A stretch of DNA of 64,000 bases from the NCBI RefSeq assembly GCF_001420995.1, contig NZ_CP012184.1, positions 5,192,501-5,256,500 of the forward strand, read 5' to 3'. The position numbers and the translations under genes are program-made. A model generated the notes under the pieces. That model ran no database searches, had not been told where the DNA came from, and saw only the letters and a list, made by a program, of their open reading frames with translations. Of this stretch, positions 51,360 through 59,432 are shown piece by piece. Numbering within the stretch: position 1 is the first letter of the stretch; every line of letters starts with the position of its first letter. This DNA comes from Pseudonocardia sp. EC080619-01 (lineage in GTDB: Bacteria > Actinomycetota > Actinomycetes > Mycobacteriales > Pseudonocardiaceae).

Positions 51360-51394
51360 CGCCCCTCCCGGCTGCTCCGTCGGTGGCACCGACG

Positions 51395-53542
51395 CTAGGT
51401 GGCGAGGGGGTCGCTCCGGATCGGCGCGGAGGACGAGATCGGGGCGGGCGCGGCCTCGTCCCCGCGGACGAGCGGCGCCCGGGGGAGCACGGCGTGCACC
51501 GTCCAGCCGGCCCCGTCGCCGGGGCCCGCGTGCAGCGTGCCGCCGAGCAGCTCGACCCGTTCGCGCATGCCGACCAGGCCCAGGCCGGAGCCCTGGCCGT
51601 CGGGCCGGTGGCCGGGGACCGGGCCGTCGTCGGAGATCTCGACCTCCAGCACCGGCTCCCGGTGCACGACCCGCACCCGGGTCCCGGACCGGCCCGCGTG
51701 CCGGAGCGCGTTGGTCAGCGACTCGGTGAGGATGCGCTGGGCGAACAGCTCCGCGTCGCCGGTGTCGGCGGGCGGCGTGCCCTCGACGGAGACGGTGACC
51801 GGCAGGCCGGCGACCCGCGACGGGCCGACGAGCTCCGCGACACCGGCCGCGTCCAGCGGGACGCCGTGCGGGTCCGGCGTGAGGCCCTCGAGCTCGGGCA
51901 ACGCCTCGGCGACCCGGCGCCCCGACTCGGCGACGTGCGCGACGGCCTCCGCGCGGACGGCGGGGTCCGCGGCCATCCGTGCCGCCCCGGCCTGCACCGC
52001 GATCGCGCTGACGTGGTGGGCGACGACGTCGTGCAGGTCGCGGGCGACCCGCAGCCGCTCCCCGGTGACGGCGTCGCGGTCACCGGCCTCCGCGCGGTCC
52101 CGGTGCCGCTGCTCGGTCTCCAGCCGGTGCCGCCGCACCAGCACGCCCGCGACCCACACCGGCACCGTGCCGAGGCAGGCGAACAGCAGCCACGCCGTGC
52201 CGCCGACGGCGCTCGCGTAGCCGAACGTCATCGCACCGGCCAGCCAGGTCAGCGTCGACACCGTGACGGCGGGCCCGGACCACCGGGGCCGGGTGTACGC
52301 CGCGGCACCCCACACGAGCAGCAGCCAGGACGTGTCGGCGAACAGGTTGGTGGCACCGAGCCCGGCGGTGACGACCGTGCACACCCCGGCGATCAGCACC
52401 GCCGGGACGGGCGCGGTGCGCCACCAGGCGATCAGCGCGAACTGCAGCGCGACCACCAGCAACCCGGGGAGCGACTCGAACGGCAGCCCGAAGGTCCCCA
52501 GCAACCGTGCGAGATCCGGGTCGAGCGACGGCGGCACGGGCAGCGCCGCCGCCGGCAGTGCGACGACGAGGAACGCGGCCTGCGCGGCCAGCCCGGCCCG
52601 GTCCGGCAGCGGCCATCCGCGCCGCCGGTCCGGGGCACGCGGCTCCTGGCCGGCGGGGCCCGGTGAGCCGGTTCCGGGGCCCGGTGAGCCGGTCCCGGAG
52701 TCCGAGGAGCCGGGCGGGTCGGCAGGGTCGGTGGGGTCGGGTGAGTCGGGGGAGCGCAGGATCCCCAGCACCCGCCGCATCGCGGCGAGCACCGACCGGG
52801 CCTGGTCGCGGAGCGCCCGCAGCTCCGCCTCGGACGCCACGGGGACGGTCCCACCGGCACCGGCCGGCTCCCACCGCCGGGTCAGCCCGACCAGCCGGTG
52901 CAGCCCGGACAGCACGCCGCTGCCGATCTCCTCGGCGATCCGGGCCCGTTCGGTGCGCAGCGCCGCCGAGCGCCGGGCCCGCTCGGTCTCCTCCCGGATC
53001 CGGTCCTCCCGCCGCGCCGCGGCCCGGGTGTAGCGCCCGGCCGCCCCGCCCGCCAGCACCAGCACGGCGATGACCAGGCCGCCACCGACGGCGGCGCCCG
53101 CGGCGGTGCCGAGGTCGCCGAACATCGGCACACCGGCCGCGGTGAACCCGGCGACCGCTCCGGCCCAGCCGAGCACCAGCACGGCGGCGGCGCGCCCGGG
53201 GGCCCGCGCGACCGCGAACGCGAGCACCGGCCACACGTACGTCGTCGGGGTGGCGATCATCGCGAACTGGACCACGGACACGATCGCCACCAGCGCGTAC
53301 GCCCGGCGCGGCCGGTACCGGCGCACCAGGACGATCGCGGCCAGCGCCGTCGCGGTCAGCGTCCCCGCGACCGTGCCGGCCGCCCCGGGGAGCAGGCCGG
53401 GGAGTACGGGCGCCCCGGGCACCCGCGTCGACAGCACCTCCATCAGCGCGGTGAGCAGGACCGCCGAGGCCAGCGCCGCGTCGCCGGCCCGGGTACCCGG
53501 CAGCGGGCCGGGCCGGTCGTCGCGCGGCTCAGCCGTCGTCAC
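51395..53542 (-). CDS. NarL-family sensor histidine kinase with duplicated, partly dead core
   Basis: A 715-residue membrane sensor. The first membrane block (about 22-170) leads to a degenerate dimerisation domain, ARIAEEIGSGVLSGLHRL (200-217), with Gly207 where the phosphoaccepting His should be, then a second helix (LRDQARSVLAAMRRVLGILR) and a Pro/Ser/Gly-rich linker (264-306). A second membrane block (about 318-470) leads to a complete kinase core: RVARDLHDVVAHHVSAI with His504, and the ATPase domain with TNALRHAG, EISDDG and GSGLGLVGMRERV. GTG start, overlapping the response regulator stop by 14 nt. Confidence 0.9.
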   Translation of the reverse strand: MTTAEPRDDRPGPLPGTRAGDAALASAVLLTALMEVLSTRVPGAPVLPGLLPGAAGTVAGTLTATALAAIVLVRRYRPRRAYALVAIVSVVQFAMIATPTTYVWPVLAFAVARAPGRAAAVLVLGWAGAVAGFTAAGVPMFGDLGTAAGAAVGGGLVIAVLVLAGGAAGRYTRAAARREDRIREETERARRSAALRTERARIAEEIGSGVLSGLHRLVGLTRRWEPAGAGGTVPVASEAELRALRDQARSVLAAMRRVLGILRSPDSPDPTDPADPPGSSDSGTGSPGPGTGSPGPAGQEPRAPDRRRGWPLPDRAGLAAQAAFLVVALPAAALPVPPSLDPDLARLLGTFGLPFESLPGLLVVALQFALIAWWRTAPVPAVLIAGVCTVVTAGLGATNLFADTSWLLLVWGAAAYTRPRWSGPAVTVSTLTWLAGAMTFGYASAVGGTAWLLFACLGTVPVWVAGVLVRRHRLETEQRHRDRAEAGDRDAVTGERLRVARDLHDVVAHHVSAIAVQAGAARMAADPAVRAEAVAHVAESGRRVAEALPELEGLTPDPHGVPLDAAGVAELVGPSRVAGLPVTVSVEGTPPADTGDAELFAQRILTESLTNALRHAGRSGTRVRVVHREPVLEVEISDDGPVPGHRPDGQGSGLGLVGMRERVELLGGTLHAGPGDGAGWTVHAVLPRAPLVRGDEAAPAPISSSAPIRSDPLAT

Positions 53543-54194
53543 CGGCGGCCCCCACCAGCCCGTGCTCGTAGGCGAACACCACCAGCTGCACCCGGTCGCG
53601 CAGGTCCAGCTTGGTGAGCAGGTTCGACACGTGCGTCTTGACCGTCGTCCCGCCCAGGACGAGCCGGGCCGCGATCTCGGCGTTCGACAGACCGGCGGCC
53701 ACCAGGCCGAGCACCTGACGCTCGCGCTCGGTCAGCGCACCGGCGGGCCCGGCGCCGGGCTCCGGGTCGGCGGGCACGAACGACCCGACCAGCCGCCGGG
53801 TGACCGAGGGTGCGAACAGCTCGTGGCCCGCGTGCACCGTGCGGACCGCGACCTGCAGGTCCTCCGGCTCGACGTCCTTGAGCACGAAGCCGGACGCCCC
53901 GGCCCGCAGCGCGTCGTACACGTGCCGGTCCAGGTCGAACGTCGTCACGACCAGCACCCGGATGCCGGGGTCGCGCAGGGCCCGGATCCGCCGGGTGCCC
54001 TCGATGCCGTCGGTGCCGGGCATCCGGACGTCCATCAGCACCACGTCCGGGGTCAGCGACTCGGCCAGCTCGGCCGCCGCGCCGCCGTCGGACGCCTCGC
54101 CGACGACCTCGATGTCCGGCGCCGCCGCCAGCACCGTCCGCAGCCCCGCACGCACCACGGCCTGGTCGTCGGCCACCACCACCCGCACCGTCAT
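53529..54194 (-). CDS. NarL/LuxR-family response regulator
   Basis: A 221-residue two-component regulator and partner of the downstream kinase. The receiver has Asp9-Asp10 and the phosphoacceptor Asp55 (VVLMDVRMPG), Thr in VVTTFD and Lys in FVLKDV; the C-terminal LuxR-type helix-turn-helix is at about 155-215 (LTERERQVLGLVAAGLSNAEIAARL). ATG 54194. It is the first gene of a five-gene minus-strand block (regulator, kinase, CPBP protease, ABC ATPase, permease) and probably controls it. Confidence 0.93.
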   Translation of the reverse strand: MTVRVVVADDQAVVRAGLRTVLAAAPDIEVVGEASDGGAAAELAESLTPDVVLMDVRMPGTDGIEGTRRIRALRDPGIRVLVVTTFDLDRHVYDALRAGASGFVLKDVEPEDLQVAVRTVHAGHELFAPSVTRRLVGSFVPADPEPGAGPAGALTERERQVLGLVAAGLSNAEIAARLVLGGTTVKTHVSNLLTKLDLRDRVQLVVFAYEHGLVGAAGDDG

Positions 54195-54416
54195 GGGCAC
54201 ATCCTGGCAGGCGGCCCGGAACGGGCAGGTGAACAGCGTGCCGGTACCCTTGACAACACAGGTGCGCACCGCCCGCGCGGGAGGGTGCGCCCGAGGCACC
54301 CGGGACGTCCCCCGCGACGCGCCGCCCGCCCCGCCGGCCGGGCCGTGGGCGCGCCGGCGCGGGCCGTCGGCGGTGCCCGACCGCAGGACCCGACACCCGA
54401 TCAGGAGAACGCGCAC

Positions 54417-54977
54417 GTGGCGACCACGAACGACCTGAAGAACGGCCTGGTGCTGAACCTCGAGGGCCAGCTGTGGACCGTGACGGCGTTCCAGCACGTC
54501 AAGCCCGGCAAGGGCGGTGCGTTCGTGCGCACCACCCTCAAGAACGTGATGTCCGGCAAGGTCGTCGACAAGACCTTCAACGCCGGGACCAAGGTCGACA
54601 CCGCGACCGTCGACCGCCGCGACATGACCTACCTGTACCGCGACGGCTCCGACTTCGTCTTCATGGACGGCGACACCTTCGACCAGATCCCGATCTCGGC
54701 GAAGGCCGTCGGTGACGCCGCGAAGTACCTGCTGGAGAACGCGTCGGCCCAGGTGTCGCTGCACGAGGGCGAGCCGCTGTTCGTCGAGCTGCCGACCTCG
54801 GTCGAGCTGATCATCGAGCACACCGACCCGGGCCTGCAGGGCGACCGCTCCACCGGCGGCACCAAGCCGGCCACCCTGGAGACCGGCGCCGAGATCCAGG
54901 TCCCGCTGTTCCTCGAGACCGGCACCAAGGTGAAGGTCGACACCCGGGACGGCCGGTACCTCGGCCGCACGAGCTGA
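54417..54977 (+). CDS. efp: Elongation factor P
   Basis: Relieves ribosome stalling at polyproline. The 186-residue product has the three beta-barrel domains and the loop KPGKGGAF with Lys32 at the tip, the position modified in other bacteria. GTG 54417 has AGGAGA about 9 nt upstream. TTGACA at 54250-54255 and TACCCT at 54245-54250 in the upstream gap are possible promoter parts. nusB starts 1 nt after the stop. Confidence 0.96.
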   Translation: MATTNDLKNGLVLNLEGQLWTVTAFQHVKPGKGGAFVRTTLKNVMSGKVVDKTFNAGTKVDTATVDRRDMTYLYRDGSDFVFMDGDTFDQIPISAKAVGDAAKYLLENASAQVSLHEGEPLFVELPTSVELIIEHTDPGLQGDRSTGGTKPATLETGAEIQVPLFLETGTKVKVDTRDGRYLGRTS

Positions 54978-54978
54978 G

Positions 54979-55398
54979 ATGCGGGCACGGACCAAGGCCC
55001 GCAAGCGGGCCCTGGACATCCTCTTCGAGGCCGAGGCGCGCGGTGATGCACCCCTGGAGGTGCTCACCGCCCGCCGCGAGACCGACGACGCCCCGCCGGT
55101 CCAGGACTACGCCGCCCGGCTCGTCGAGGGCGTCGCGACGCACCGCGAGCGGATCGACCAGCTGCTCGCCGAGCACGCCGAGGGCTGGACCGTCGACCGG
55201 ATGCCGGCGGTCGACCGCGGCCTGCTGCGGATCGGCGTCTACGAGCTCCTGTGGGTGGACGACGTCGACGACCCGGTCGCCATCACCGAGGCGGTCGAGC
55301 TGGCGCGGACGCTGTCGACCGACGACTCACCGCGCTACGTCAACGGTGTCCTCGGGCAGATCTCCGACATCGCCGAGCACCTGCGCGCCACGCTGTAG
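54979..55398 (+). CDS. nusB: Transcription antitermination factor NusB
   Basis: RNA-binding helical protein of rRNA antitermination complexes, 139 residues. The N-terminal arginine-rich motif (ARTKARKRALDILFEAEARG) binds boxA RNA; the C-terminal part includes VDRGLLRIGVYELLW and AITEAVELARTLSTDDSPRYVNGVLG. ATG start 1 nt after efp. A strong hairpin follows the gene. Confidence 0.95.
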   Translation: MRARTKARKRALDILFEAEARGDAPLEVLTARRETDDAPPVQDYAARLVEGVATHRERIDQLLAEHAEGWTVDRMPAVDRGLLRIGVYELLWVDDVDDPVAITEAVELARTLSTDDSPRYVNGVLGQISDIAEHLRATL

Positions 55399-55413
55399 CG
55401 ACACCCCGACGAC

Positions 55414-55448
55414 GAGAGCCCGCACCCCGGACCGGGATGCGGGCTCTC
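55414..55448 (+). terminator. Terminator hairpin between nusB and bldD
   Basis: GAGAGCCCGCA (55414-55424) pairs perfectly with TGCGGGCTCTC (55438-55448), an 11-bp stem with a 13-nt loop that itself contains CCCGG/CCGGG. It lies 15 nt after the nusB stop and can serve both convergent genes. No U-tract, as is common in actinobacteria. Confidence 0.75.
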
Positions 55449-55564
55449 GCGTCGTACGGGCCGGTCGGCGGCGGCCGGGAGACTGTGCAGATCACCGGCC
55501 GCCACCGCCGGTGGAGGCGCCGGGCGCGTCACCCTTCCCCTGGGACGCGCCGGGCGCAGACCCA

Positions 55565-56056
55565 TCATCCCACCGGGTTCCCGGGGCGTGCCTCGGGAGG
55601 CAGGACACCCCAGTCGATGAGCTGGTCGGTCAGCTCACCCGGGGACATGTCGTAGATGATCGCGAGCGAGCGCAGGTCCTCGGCACGGATGGAGAGCACC
55701 TTGCCGTTGTAGTCGCCGCGCTGGCTCTGGATGGCCGCGGCGTAGCGGGCCAGCGGGCCCACCTTGTCCGCGGGGAGCTGTTGCAGCCGCTCCAGGTTGA
55801 TCACGATCTTGGTGGCGGGCTCGCTCCCGGACGGGATCCGGCCCTCCGGCAGCAGCTCGGCCACCGGCACGCCGTAGAAGTCGGCGAGCTCGGCGAGCTT
55901 CTGCACGGTCACGGCACGGTCGCCGCGCTCGTAGGAGCCCACGACCACGGCCTTCCAGCGGCCGCCCGACTTCTGCTCGACGCCGTGCAGCGACAGCCCC
56001 TGCTGCTGCCTGATCGCCCGGAGCTTTCCCCCGAGCGCCTTGGCGTAGTCGCCCAT
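55565..56056 (-). CDS. bldD: Developmental regulator BldD (c-di-GMP-binding)
   Basis: Master repressor of development in Streptomyces, active as a dimer bridged by tetrameric c-di-GMP. The 163-residue product has the N-terminal helix-turn-helix (about 1-70: LRAIRQQQGLSLHGVEQKS, VVVGSYERGDRAV) and a C-terminal domain with the exact c-di-GMP signature RxD-x8-RxxD: RGD at 113-115 and RAED at 124-127. ATG 56056 with GAGGGG upstream. Position next to nusB and pyrR is as in Streptomyces. Its control region contains a BldD-like box and many GTSAC motifs. Confidence 0.95.
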   Translation of the reverse strand: MGDYAKALGGKLRAIRQQQGLSLHGVEQKSGGRWKAVVVGSYERGDRAVTVQKLAELADFYGVPVAELLPEGRIPSGSEPATKIVINLERLQQLPADKVGPLARYAAAIQSQRGDYNGKVLSIRAEDLRSLAIIYDMSPGELTDQLIDWGVLPPEARPGNPVG

Positions 56057-56239
56057 CGATCCCCTCGTTCCTACGGTCCGTGCGGCCCCACCGGTCGTCA
56101 CCGCCGGTGCACCGGCAGGTGGCCCTGCCGTCGCCCCTGTGGGTGGTTCCCGGTCGGGGCGGCTGCTCGCGCGTCCGGTTCCCCGTCCGTCGCGCTCGCC
56201 GCGGCGCCGTGCACGATGCCCGCTGCACGTTCCCTGATT

Positions 56240-56254
56240 GATACGGAGAGTAAT
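56240..56254 (-). promoter_or_regulatory. BldD-box-like site upstream of bldD
   Basis: On the minus strand ATTACTCTCCGTATC agrees with the Streptomyces BldD operator pattern (nTnACnCWGnGTnAn, from memory) at 8 of 10 specified positions. It lies about 185 nt upstream of the bldD start in a locally AT-rich patch, consistent with autoregulation, which is known for BldD. Confidence 0.35.
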
Positions 56255-56568
56255 CTTCCGGGTCCGGTCCGGCGCGGTCAAGTTCGACCCCCTGCTCGGG
56301 GGGTTGACGAGCGGTTTCCCACACGAACGGGGCAGTCCGCATCCCTCGTCAGCGGTAGCGCTGGGTGTGGGCGGGCGTGTGCACCACCCGCCCCTGTGGG
56401 TGCGCAAGGGCAGAACCGGGTATCGCAGTGACAGGAGCGACAGCGGGTGTGACCGATGCGGATCGTCACCGGACCGTGACCTCCGACGGGTGACGGACAC
56501 CGCTGTGACGCCGATCGGCCGGAGCCGCGTCACACCGGTGCGGTTGCTAGGTTGGCCGTGCAACACCG

Positions 56569-56602
56569 TCCTTTAAGACCCGTCCGGTGAGGCGGGGAAG
56601 GA
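56569..56602 (+). promoter_or_regulatory. PyrR-binding RNA hairpin covering the pyrR RBS
   Basis: A two-part hairpin can form: TCCTT (56569-56573) with AAGGA (56598-56602), and CCCGTC (56579-56584) with GGCGGG (56591-56596), closing the loop CGGTGA. The top, GTCCGGTGAGGC, resembles the PyrR binding-loop consensus. The lower stem contains the pyrR Shine-Dalgarno GGAAGGAG, so PyrR-UMP binding would block translation, as shown for Mycobacterium smegmatis pyr genes. Confidence 0.75.
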
Positions 56603-56611
56603 GAAGCTCTC

Positions 56612-57202
56612 GTGGCGCAGAACCGCCGCGGGGACATCGGCGCGCAGGACCCGGGCAGGGAACTGCTCTCGGCCGCCGACGTCACCCGCACCGTCGCGCG
56701 CATCGCGCACCAGATCATCGAGAAGACCGCGTTCGGCACCGACCGGCCGGACGACCTCGTCCTGCTCGGCGTCCCGACCCGCGGGGTCCATCTCGCCCAC
56801 CGGCTGGCCGCCGCCATCACCGACTTCGCCGGCGTCGCCCCGGCCGTCGGCTCGGTCGACGCCACCCTCTACCGCGACGACCTGCGGCGCGGCCCGGCCC
56901 GCGCGCTGGAGTCCACCGCGATGCCCGAGGGCGGTGTGGACGACAAGCTGGTCGTGCTCGTCGACGACGTCCTGATGTCCGGGCGCACCACCCGCGCCGC
57001 GCTGGACGCCCTGCGCGACGAGGGCCGTCCGCGGATCGTCCAGCTGGCCGTGCTCGTCGACCGCGGGCACCGCGAGCTGCCGATCCGCGCCGACTACGTC
57101 GGCAAGAACGTCCCGACCTCGCGCTCGGAGCAGATCCTGCTGTCGCTCACCGAGATCGACGGCAGCGACGGTGTGTGGATCGGTCAGGGGGAGTCCGCGT
57201 GA
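56612..57202 (+). CDS. pyrR: Bifunctional pyr operon regulator/uracil phosphoribosyltransferase
   Basis: RNA-binding attenuation protein that senses UMP and represses the pyr operon; it also has some UPRT activity. The 196 residues contain the PRPP-binding motif VVLVDDVLMSGRTTRAA (near 117-133) and the family segments LLGVPTRGVHLAHRL and TLYRDDL. GTG 56612 follows GGAAGGAG embedded in the PyrR hairpin. The stop overlaps the pyrB GTG by 4 nt. Confidence 0.95.
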   Translation: MAQNRRGDIGAQDPGRELLSAADVTRTVARIAHQIIEKTAFGTDRPDDLVLLGVPTRGVHLAHRLAAAITDFAGVAPAVGSVDATLYRDDLRRGPARALESTAMPEGGVDDKLVVLVDDVLMSGRTTRAALDALRDEGRPRIVQLAVLVDRGHRELPIRADYVGKNVPTSRSEQILLSLTEIDGSDGVWIGQGESA

Positions 57203-58143
57203 GGCACCTGCTCTCGGCCGCCGACCTCGACGCGAGCGAGGCCACGGCGCTGCTCGACACCGCGGACCGGCTGCGGCAGGCCCTGCTGGGCCGCGAGGTC
57301 CGCAAGCTGCCGACGCTGCGCGGCCGCACGGTCATCACGATGTTCTACGAGAACTCCACCCGCACCCGGGTGTCGTTCGAGATCGCCGGCAAGTGGATGA
57401 GCGCGGACACCGTGAACGTGTCGGCGTCCGGCTCGTCGGTCTCGAAGGGCGAGTCGTTGCGCGACACCGCCCTCACGCTGTCGTCGATGGGCGCCGACTG
57501 CGTGGTGGCCCGGCACCCGGCGTCGGGCGCGGCGCACCGGCTGGCGCACTGGGTGGACGCCGACCGTGAGGTCACCGGCACGCCCACCGCGATCGTCAAC
57601 GCCGGCGACGGCACCCACGAGCACCCCACCCAGGCCCTGCTCGACGCCGCGACGCTGCGGGACCGGCTCGGCGGCATCGCCGGGCGCCGGGTCGCGATCG
57701 TCGGCGACGTCCTGCACTCCCGGGTCGCGCGGTCCAACGTGCTGCTGCTCGCCACCCTCGGCGCCGAGGTGGTGCTGGTGGCGCCGCCGACGCTGCTGCC
57801 GGCCGGCGTCGAGTCCTGGCCGTGCCGGGTCTCGCACGAGCTGGACGCGGAGCTGCCCGCGCTGGACGCGGTGATGATGCTGCGCGTGCAGGCGGAGCGG
57901 ATGCACGGCGGGTTCTTCCCGTCCTCGCGGGAGTACGCGGTGCGCTACGGGCTCTCCGAGGACCGCTCGAGGCTCCTGCGCGACGACGCCGTGGTCCTGC
58001 ACCCCGGCCCGATGATCCGCGGCATGGAGATCGCCCCCGCGGTCGCCGACGCCCCGTCCTCCGCGGTGCTGCACCAGGTGCGCAACGGCGTGCACGTGCG
58101 GATGGCCGTCCTCTACCACCTTCTCGCCGGAGCTCCCGAATGA
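57199..58143 (+). CDS. pyrB: Aspartate carbamoyltransferase catalytic subunit
   Basis: Condenses carbamoyl phosphate with aspartate, the committed step of pyrimidine synthesis. The 314 residues show the carbamoyl-phosphate motif ENSTRTRVSFE (about 50-60), SVSKGESL with the mobile loop, and DGTHEHPTQALLDA. No regulatory subunit gene (pyrI) is nearby. GTG start inside the pyrR stop; the stop overlaps the pyrC ATG by 4 nt. Confidence 0.96.
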   Translation: MRHLLSAADLDASEATALLDTADRLRQALLGREVRKLPTLRGRTVITMFYENSTRTRVSFEIAGKWMSADTVNVSASGSSVSKGESLRDTALTLSSMGADCVVARHPASGAAHRLAHWVDADREVTGTPTAIVNAGDGTHEHPTQALLDAATLRDRLGGIAGRRVAIVGDVLHSRVARSNVLLLATLGAEVVLVAPPTLLPAGVESWPCRVSHELDAELPALDAVMMLRVQAERMHGGFFPSSREYAVRYGLSEDRSRLLRDDAVVLHPGPMIRGMEIAPAVADAPSSAVLHQVRNGVHVRMAVLYHLLAGAPE

Positions 58144-59432
58144 CCGACCTGCTGATCACCAACGCCCGGCCCTACGGCGAGGACCCGGTCGACGTGCTCG
58201 TCGCCGACGGTGTCGTCTCGGCCGTCGGGACCGGCCTGACCGCCCCCGACGGCGTCGAGGTGCTCGACGCGAAGGGCGCCGTCCTGCTGCCGGGGCTCGT
58301 CGACCTGCACGTCCACCTGCGCGAGCCCGGTGGCGAGGAGTCCGAGACGATCGAGACCGGCAGCCGCGCCGCGGCACTGGGCGGGTTCACCGCGGTGTTC
58401 GCGATGCCGAACACCGACCCGGTCGCCGACTCCGACGTCGTCGTCGAGCACGTGTGGCGGCGCGGCGCCGAGATCGGGCTGGTCGACGTCCACCCGGTCG
58501 GCGCCGTCACCGTCGGGCTGGGCGGCGAGAAGCTCGCCGAGCTGGGCACGATGACCGACTCGCGGGCCGGCGTCCGGATGTTCTCCGACGACGGCCGCTG
58601 CGTGAACGACCCGCTGATCATGCGCCGGGCGCTGGAGTACGCCTCCGCGCTCGACGTCGTGATCGCCCAGCACGCCGAGGACCACCGGCTCACCGGCGGC
58701 GCGCAGGCGCACGAGGGCGCGGCAGCGGCCCGGCTCGGCCTGACCGGCTGGCCCGCCACCGCCGAGGAGACGATCGTCGCCCGGGACTGCGCGCTGGCCC
58801 GTGAGGCCGGCGCCCGGCTGCACGTCTGCCACATCTCGACCGCCCGCACCATCGAGGTGCTGCGCGCAGCGAAGGCGCAGGGCGTGCAGGTGTCCGCCGA
58901 GGTCACCCCGCACCACCTGCTGCTCACCGACAGCCGGCTGTCGAGCTACGACCCGGTCAACAAGGTGAACCCGCCGCTGCGCACCGCGGACGACACCCGC
59001 GCGATGCGGGAGGCGCTGGCCGAGGGCGTGATCGACGTCGTCGCCACCGACCACGCCCCGCACGCGCAGCAGTACAAGGACACCGAGTGGCAGGCCGCGA
59101 AGCCGGGCATGCTGGGCCTGCAGACGGCGCTGTCGGTGCTGATCGAGACCATGGTCGAGCCGGGTCTGCTGGACTGGCACGGCGTGGCGCGGGTGCTCTC
59201 CGAGCGCCCCGCGGAGATCGGGAGACTGCCCGACCAGGGCCGTCCGATCGCGGAGGGGGAGCCGGCGTCGTTCGCGCTCGTCGACCCGGACGCGGTGTGG
59301 ACGGTCCGGGGGGCGAACCTGGCGAGCAAGGCGGCGAACACGCCGTACGAGGGAATGCGGCTGCCCGGAGCGGTGGTCGCGACGGTTCTGCGTGGCCGGA
59401 TCACGGCGCAGGACGGGAAGGTTCGGGAATGA
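58140..59432 (+). CDS. pyrC: Dihydroorotase
   Basis: Amidohydrolase that closes carbamoyl-aspartate to dihydroorotate. The 430 residues show the zinc-binding DLHVHLREPG (about 59-68), metal-ligand His in LHVCHIST and catalytic Asp in ATDHAPH, typical of class I dihydroorotases. The carboxylated Lys position of type I enzymes is not obvious, as in other actinobacterial forms. Overlaps pyrB and carA by 4 nt on each side, leaving no room for the PH-like membrane gene often found between pyrC and carA. Confidence 0.96.
   Translation: MTDLLITNARPYGEDPVDVLVADGVVSAVGTGLTAPDGVEVLDAKGAVLLPGLVDLHVHLREPGGEESETIETGSRAAALGGFTAVFAMPNTDPVADSDVVVEHVWRRGAEIGLVDVHPVGAVTVGLGGEKLAELGTMTDSRAGVRMFSDDGRCVNDPLIMRRALEYASALDVVIAQHAEDHRLTGGAQAHEGAAAARLGLTGWPATAEETIVARDCALAREAGARLHVCHISTARTIEVLRAAKAQGVQVSAEVTPHHLLLTDSRLSSYDPVNKVNPPLRTADDTRAMREALAEGVIDVVATDHAPHAQQYKDTEWQAAKPGMLGLQTALSVLIETMVEPGLLDWHGVARVLSERPAEIGRLPDQGRPIAEGEPASFALVDPDAVWTVRGANLASKAANTPYEGMRLPGAVVATVLRGRITAQDGKVRE

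Larger units (their letters stand above)
56057..56611 (+). promoter_or_regulatory. bldD-pyrR divergent control region (555 nt)
   Basis: No gene is supported here. From left to right it holds the bldD leader; GATACGGAGAGTAAT (56240-56254), a partial match to the BldD operator; a cluster of seven GTSAC pentamers (56428-56533); the pyrR -10 candidate TAGGTT (56548-56553); and the PyrR-binding hairpin (56569-56602). A Cys-rich minus-strand frame inside it (56278-56469) is judged fortuitous. Confidence 0.6.

Noticed and set aside
54261..54270. GGTGCGCACC palindrome upstream of efp as an operator
   Set aside because: Ten-base GC palindromes are common by chance at this base composition and nothing else marks it.
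56278..56469. Cys-rich 63-aa frame on the minus strand
   Set aside because: No ribosome binding site, no protein-like codon bias, and it lies within the bldD-pyrR control region where GTGAC-type motifs explain the base pattern.
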